Source: Kappaphycus alvarezii (taxonomy: Eukaryota > Rhodophyta > Florideophyceae > Gigartinales > Solieriaceae). Taken from it: DNA of 64,000 nt. The notes below the pieces were generated by a model, which ran no database searches, had not been told where the DNA came from, and saw only the letters and a program-made list of their open reading frames with translations. The position numbers were made by a program, and so were the translations under genes. Below, piece after piece: positions 59,738-64,000 of this stretch. The stretch is taken from contig NADL03000523.1 in the NCBI GenBank assembly GCA_002205965.3, positions 434,001 to 498,000 of the forward strand, given 5' to 3'. How positions within the stretch are numbered: position 1 is the stretch's first letter; the number at the start of each line of letters is the position of its first letter.

Positions 59738-60756
59738 TTAAGTGTCGTTCAAGACTCCTTCCAACAAACAACTGGCGTCATTCTGGACGAGTCTCGCCGC
59801 GTGACGATCGAGCAATGTTCGCTGCGCATCAGCAATCGGAACGGCTGCCCGTGCGGCAATGCCATTCGCAACCCGGTTGGCGAAGTCCCGAGCGGAAGGC
59901 TGCCAGCCCCCCAACGTGGAGAGTGGAAGGGCAATGAAGCGATGCCCAGGACCCTTGGAACGTATCAACTCGGCAAAGCGAGTGTCCTTGCCCAGGCGAG
60001 CATGGTTAAGGGGCTTGAGTGGGCATCGCGCCAGGGAGGGAAGGCAGGCAGGGGTCAGGGGATGGATAACGGTTACATCGTAATAGTCCGTGCCCCCGTT
60101 CTCTCCAAGCGCCTTGATGTCCGGGCGAACTGCATGGCCGGGTTGTGGCGGCTCGAGGACAGGGTGTCGGGCAGCTTTGGAGAGATCTGCAGCAAACAAA
60201 CGTGTCTGCGGGTTATGCCGCCACCCGCGTGTGGATCCATAGGCACAGCACAGCGCGTGGTCACCATACTGATCCATGAGGGTCGTGCATCCCCCTTTGT
60301 GGCATTTCGAGGCTGGAGGAAACAGTGGCACTCTGCAATAGAACTGCAACCACGTCTTGTAATTGCGGTCCGGGATGTAGGTACCCAACCCCGGAGCCGG
60401 TTGGCATGACAGCTAGTCCTTGCAACCCTCCACTGACAACGAGGCTCGGAATGCAACAGTCCTCTCATCCCCCTTCGGCATGGCATCAAAGGCCTTTTCC
60501 TCAACTGGGCGGACGAGTTGGCCCTGCCCAAACCTCTGCACTGAGTCGATAACCGTGAAATGGACCACCTTCTCGGGTGCCACTTGTGTCTTCCAGTCGT
60601 CGTGCGCCCGAACTGCGGATTTGTATGAATGAAGAGCAGTGTTTGGTAGCACAGGCAGAAGGGTAGAGCAAAGGGCACGCGTGAGGGACACGGAGGAAAG
60701 GAACGCAGCCGCCGCAGTGAGCTTCGCAGAGCGAAGCCCAATGCCAAAAGTTGGCT
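59738..60756 (-). mobile_element. RLE-type LINE, copy 4, a diverged subfamily, 5'-truncated
   Basis: The minus-strand frame begins in the post-RT region (TFGIGLRSAKLTAAAAFL, about 60754), shifts frame near 60413, and runs through CHKGGC, GDHALCC, RPDIKALGENGGTDYYDVTV and STLGGWQPSA to a stop at 59738. It keeps both zinc-knuckle cysteine pairs and the endonuclease Asp residues but differs widely from copies 1-3, so it is another subfamily. Its truncated 5' end abuts the truncated 5' end of copy 3 head to head at about 60757. Confidence 0.8.
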
Positions 60757-62231
60757 TGAGAGTATGTGCAGCAGACCCGCTTTTCTGACCGCGGTGAGAC
60801 AGCTATCCCCAGAGTTACAGCCTTGGGTCTCATATTGCTACGCAAACGAGCCCGCATTCCTGTGGATAGATAGTCACACCATGCAAAGCGTCTGCGGGAC
60901 CCAACAGGGAGACAACCTTGGAGGCCTCCTCTTCGACCTGGTGCTGCACCCTATTACCCTCAAAATACAAGAACTCTTCAGCTCAGAGGAAGGGGAAAAC
61001 AGAGATTTGGCAAAGCTGTTACTTCAACCGTGGTACCACGATGACGGGTACATTATCGGGCGCCACGACCAACTCGTCAAAGCCATCGAAGTACTTCGCT
61101 CCGTAGATGCTGAAAGCCGAGGACTGCACTTGTCGCTGCCGAAGTGCACCGTATGGTGGCCTACAGCCCCTCCAGGGTCAGTACAGAGTCTCTACCCAGA
61201 CGGGATTAAGCAAGAGCACAGCGAGGGTACTTCCGTCCTTAACGCCCCTGTCGGTACTAAGGAATACACCACACAGTCCTTTACGAACCATGTCTTATCT
61301 CTCAGACCATTCCTCGAGACCATTGCTGACCTTGAGAATAGGCAAGTGGCATTCCAGCTACTGCGTAACTGTTTTGGCATTTGCAAAGTAGGCTATTTGG
61401 TGCGGGTAGTGCCCCCGTCTTGCACCGGAGAAGGAGCGGAAGAGTTCGACAGCATGATGGAGGACTGTGTTCGAAAATTGGCAGGTGGAGTACTGGATTC
61501 GGAAGTATTCCGAGAACTCCAGCTGCCGGTCACACCCAAGGACAAGAAAAAACCATCTTTTGGGATCGGACTCACCTCCGCGAAGAACATCGCGGCTGCG
61601 GCGTTCTTGGCTTCAAGCTCATCATCCAGCAAGCTTTGCAAGACCTTGCTCCCAACTCCTATTAAGGAGCTGGGAACATACGAAGCAGCTGCAGACTCCC
61701 ATCGGAGGTGGTCGACCTCTTGCCTTCCGTCTAGGATTATCCCGTTCAGTGTAATTTGCTCGCAAAAAACACCATCGCAAAAGACGCTGACGGACGCAAT
61801 CCATGAAGCAGTGCAAGAACGAATTCCTCTTGGGGATTCGAGGAGGCAGGCGTTTCGCGCGACTCTGGCCCTCCCGGGAGCTAAGGAATGGGTGTATTGT
61901 CCCCCATGCCCGGACTACAGACAAGCATTGATCCTCGAGAATTCTCGGTGTGGCTTCAATACTACTGTCAAGTCCCACTTTTTCACCCTGGAACGCCATG
62001 CCCGAGAAGGAAATGCCCGGACACACTCGATGTACATGGCGATCATCTCATGCACTGCTTGCATGGAGCCCACAGGATCAACCGACATGATCGCCAGGTA
62101 AAACTTCTTGCAAAAGACCTGGCAAGAGCTGCTCGTCATCCTGTCGTAGAGCCACGCCATGGTCTCCACCGCACGAGACCAGACATACAGGCAATGGGAA
62201 GCAGCGGAGGGACCGACTTTTTTGATGTTAC
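60757..62231 (+). mobile_element. RLE-type LINE, copy 3, first part (interrupted by LTR2)
   Basis: It begins inside the RT (CSRPAFLTAVRQLSPELQPW) and is 5' truncated. Open to about 61910, it contains GTQQGDNLGGLLF, WYHDDGYIIG and the thumb region; one frameshift then leads to the frame with CPRRKC, GDHLMHC and RPDIQAMGSSGGTDFFDVT. At that point it stops at the insertion of LTR2. The continuation, FVNPIAPSNRRV, is found at 63613. It carries one frameshift and no in-frame stop before the insertion, so it was young when hit. Confidence 0.87.
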
Positions 62232-62295
62232 TGATGTGCGCAAAATTTGCACACGAAAAAAAATCTAGAGGACCAAATTTGGATACAGTATCGGG

Positions 62296-62341
62296 ATTTG
62301 CAAGATATTTTTTACAGTTCCTGAATTTGCAAGATATTTTT
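62296..62341 (+). repeat. 29-bp direct repeat in U3 of LTR2
   Basis: The 17-mer atttgcaagatattttt occurs at 62296-62312 and 62325-62341, giving a period of 29 bp. LTR1 has a 28-bp tandem repeat in the corresponding U3 region with different sequence. Confidence 0.85.
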
Positions 62342-62458
62342 AATTTGGATGAGTGTGGCAAATTCATGAGTTGATTTTTTATTTTAAGACACAGTGTCAT
62401 TAATAGATGCCATTACTGTACACGTCCAAGGTCGACATACTTTTCGAAGACGTCGCAG

Positions 62459-62466
62459 TATTTAAA
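62459..62466 (+). promoter_or_regulatory. TATTTAAA box of the LTR2 ORF
   Basis: The same octamer as in LTR1, 78 bp upstream of the ATG at 62544. Confidence 0.55.
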
Positions 62467-62543
62467 CTTCGAAGTCGACGTCGTTGAGGCAACCCCCCGC
62501 CATCAACTACCCCATCGGCTCACCCCTTCTTTTAGCCCTTAAC

Positions 62544-63157
62544 ATGACCAACCTCCGTCCTTCCCTCACCATCACCAAGTCATCCCCGAGGCCGTCGTCC
62601 ACTCAACGCTTTGGCCCTGATGGCAAATGGTCCAACGGACTACAATGATTACTGTAGAAGGTTGGACCGGGAACGCGTTCGGGAGTGGGTTCGCCGTAAC
62701 TGCTTCGAGCAGGGAGAAGAGGCAGAGGAGGAGAAGGAGGGAGAAGAGGAGATAGAGGAAGAGGAGGATGAAGAGGAGGACTGGGTGGATCCGTGGGAAC
62801 CACTAGTGTATGACGGTGGGGGGGGCTCCCATGGAGAAAGGAGGGGAGATTGAGGGAGTAATTGTTATCTCTGACTCTTCTGAAGAGGATGAAGAGAGGA
62901 GAGAAGAGGAGGAAGAGGAGGATGATGGGGAGGGAGACATGGAAAGTGCTGGATTAGTGGGGAAGGGGCCAGAAAATATGGACCAGGTGGTTCCGGCTCC
63001 GGAACCGGAACCGGATCCGGATGGGGACGTCCTCAGTGGTCGAGATATTTCACAGGAGGCAATGGAGCATTCTAAGCCGTTCGCGGATATTTGTGTGGAC
63101 TGCCTGGGTGGAATGGATATTTTGGGGGAACTGTTTGGCTCTGATGTAGAGGACTAA
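62544..63157 (+). pseudogene. LTR-encoded acidic protein with SUMO-interacting-like motif, copy 2 (two frameshifts)
   Basis: The ATG at 62544 starts TNLRPSLTITKSSPRPSS. The frame shifts near 62605 into NGPTDYNDYCRRLDRERV-REWVRR and a Glu-rich stretch, then DPWEPLVYDG. It shifts again near 62820 into EGVIVISDSSEEDEE (62852-62893), a long Glu/Asp run, a Pro/Glu block (PAPEPEPDPDGD) and the C-terminal SKPFADICVDC-GGMDILGELFGSD, ending at 63155-63157. Frameshift positions differ from those in LTR1, so each copy broke independently. The blocks kept in both (start, RERVREWVRR, WEPxVY, VIVISDSS, ICxDC, MDILxExFGSDxED) point to past selection on the protein. Confidence 0.65.
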
Positions 63158-63291
63158 GATATGAAGGAAATAATCTAGATATTTATCGTGATAGTATCTG
63201 CTGTTAGTCTTTCTCGTTCACACGATTCCATTTGATGCATTTTATGGTTTTTAGTATGTTTCTTTGAGACTTTAGGGATACCCAAAAAGTC

Positions 63292-63298
63292 TATATAA
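63292..63298 (+). promoter_or_regulatory. TATA box of LTR2 (U3/R)
   Basis: TATATAA in the same context as in LTR1 and at the same distance from the LTR end. Confidence 0.75.
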
Positions 63299-63333
63299 GC
63301 TGAGTAAACCAATTCCTCACGGAGAGGTGAAGC

Positions 63334-63391
63334 AAGTTGGCAGACAACTTCAAGTCAAGTCCCGAGTAGTAGGAAGTTGAGAGTCAACTTC
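63334..63391 (+). other. Two conserved hairpins in the LTR2 R/U5 region
   Basis: AAGTTG/CAACTT (63334-63350) and GAAGTTGA/TCAACTTC (63373-63391) match LTR1 exactly, while bases outside the stems vary. Confidence 0.7.
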
Positions 63392-63607
63392 AGATCCAAG
63401 AAACCTTTTTCCTACGCTGCTCACAGAGCATCAGTAGTAGACTCTGCCCCTTTCATATTTGCTTGTAGCCCTCTCAACTCTCTTCCATTATACACTCCTT
63501 CTTGCTCGTTCAACTATACCACGGTAGCACTTTTGTCGCTTGCAACACCTCCTTCTCGGGGGTAGTTGGTTCTGAGTATCTCTTCTCCCGACGATTTACC
63601 CCTATCA

Positions 63608-63779
63608 GTTACCTTCGTCAATCCCATCGCTCCCTCCAACAGGAGAGTGAGGGCCTTCAACCCGATGTTCTCTCTGAATGCGGCGCGAAATGCAAAGCAG
63701 AGAAGATATCAATCCGTTATCGCGACCTCCACCAGAGGTAGGCTCGTGCCTGTGCCAATCTCAACTCTTGGAGGGTGGC
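63608..63779 (+). mobile_element. RLE-type LINE, copy 3, second part after LTR2
   Basis: Starting with the repeated GTTAC, the LINE frame continues as VTFVNPIAPSNRRVRAFNP through SLNAARNAKQRRY to VPVPISTLGGW at 63779, collinear with copy 1. There the sequence changes into the dispersed repeat at 63780. About 55 codons expected after STLGGW are missing or lie beyond the window. Confidence 0.87.
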
Positions 63780-64000
63780 TGTGGGGGGTTTGGGCGCACA
63801 AGAGGTAATCGATGGTTGAACTGATGGTTGAAGCTTCCGGTGAACAGACCGGAGCTTCTGACCATGGTTTATATAGAGAAGCATTCAACGAGAGTGACAA
63901 TGAATGGTAAGCAAACAATACTAAATTCAAAGGTATTCTAGAAGAACAGGCCTAGGGGCGTAATACTACAAGGTTTTGAGAGTTCACCTAGTATATTGCG
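63780..64000 (+). repeat. Dispersed LTR-like repeat, copy B, running off the window
   Basis: Begins TG at 63780 immediately after the LINE codon series STLGGW and aligns with 15301-15520 to the window edge (gtaatcgatggtt, gaagcttccggt, gtttatatagagaag, ggtaagcaaac, aaggtattctagaag, actacaaggttttgag). It has a TATA-like box at 63862-63869. The LINE sequence provides an exact left boundary; a 5-bp duplication would be GTGGC (63775-63779), with its partner outside the window. Confidence 0.75.

Larger units (their letters stand above)
62227..63612 (+). mobile_element. Solo LTR 2 (62232-63607) with GTTAC target duplication
   Basis: It begins TGATGTGCGC and ends CCCCTATCA. Flanking direct repeats GTTAC are at 62227-62231 and 63608-63612. 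Deleting the insertion and one repeat restores an uninterrupted LINE frame (TDFFDVTFVNPIAPSNRR), so the insertion boundaries are certain. It is 1376 bp long and homologous to LTR1 over the ORF and the last 420 bp, but the first 150-250 bp are unrelated. It holds a TATTTAAA box, an ORF, a TATATAA box and two conserved hairpins in the same order as LTR1. Confidence 0.93.

Noticed and set aside
59738..62231. Copies 3 and 4 as one LINE with a twin-priming inversion
   Set aside because: Both parts cover the endonuclease end and differ strongly in protein sequence, so they are two elements, not one inverted element.

Overview
The window is eukaryotic, repeat-dominated DNA. There are no bacterial operons, and every recognisable protein belongs to a eukaryotic mobile element: a Ty3/Gypsy chromovirus-like pol with a chromodomain, a Harbinger-like DDE transposase, a KDZ/Plavaka/CACTA-like transposase, four copies of non-LTR retrotransposons with a C-terminal restriction-like endonuclease (RLE), and two solo LTRs. 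No host housekeeping gene could be recognised, so the lineage is unresolved. A repeat-rich alga, oomycete or fungus would all fit.

Layout. 1-2650: AT-rich, no gene seen. 2650-4930: C-rich degenerate tandem repeats running into a decayed coding region with a coiled coil and a 16-bp minisatellite. 5150-6210 (-): decayed Harbinger-like transposase. 7481-10960 (+): decayed Gypsy pol (RT, RNase H, integrase, chromodomain), then unidentified coding-like sequence to 12700. The Gypsy segment is rich in short perfect hairpins. 15301-15520: a dispersed LTR-like repeat seen again at 63780. 15910-19450 (-): KDZ/Plavaka-like transposase and N-terminal pieces. 20410-22040: C-rich minisatellite that can be read as 15-residue Pro/Thr repeats. 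22041-25430: an unidentified gene-like unit split by a solo LTR (22671-24065). 25430-26850: C-rich low complexity and a 54-bp palindrome. 27050-31360: two divergently oriented gene-like remnants. 31400-52550: a 21-kb AT-rich stretch with almost no coding signal. 52590-63780: a nest of four RLE LINE copies. The third of these is cut by a second solo LTR (62232-63607) and, at its 3' end, by the 63780 repeat.

The most unusual object is the solo-LTR family. Both copies are about 1.4 kb, begin TG, end CA, and have perfect 5-bp target duplications (GATAT; GTTAC). Removing LTR2 restores the LINE reading frame across its endonuclease motif. Inside each LTR, upstream of the retroviral-type TATA box and therefore in U3, lies an open reading frame with its own TATTTAAA box. 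It encodes an acidic protein with a VIVISDSS motif that looks like a SUMO-interacting motif and a conserved Cys-x2-Cys C-terminal block. Both copies are frameshifted at different places, while the protein blocks remain conserved between them.
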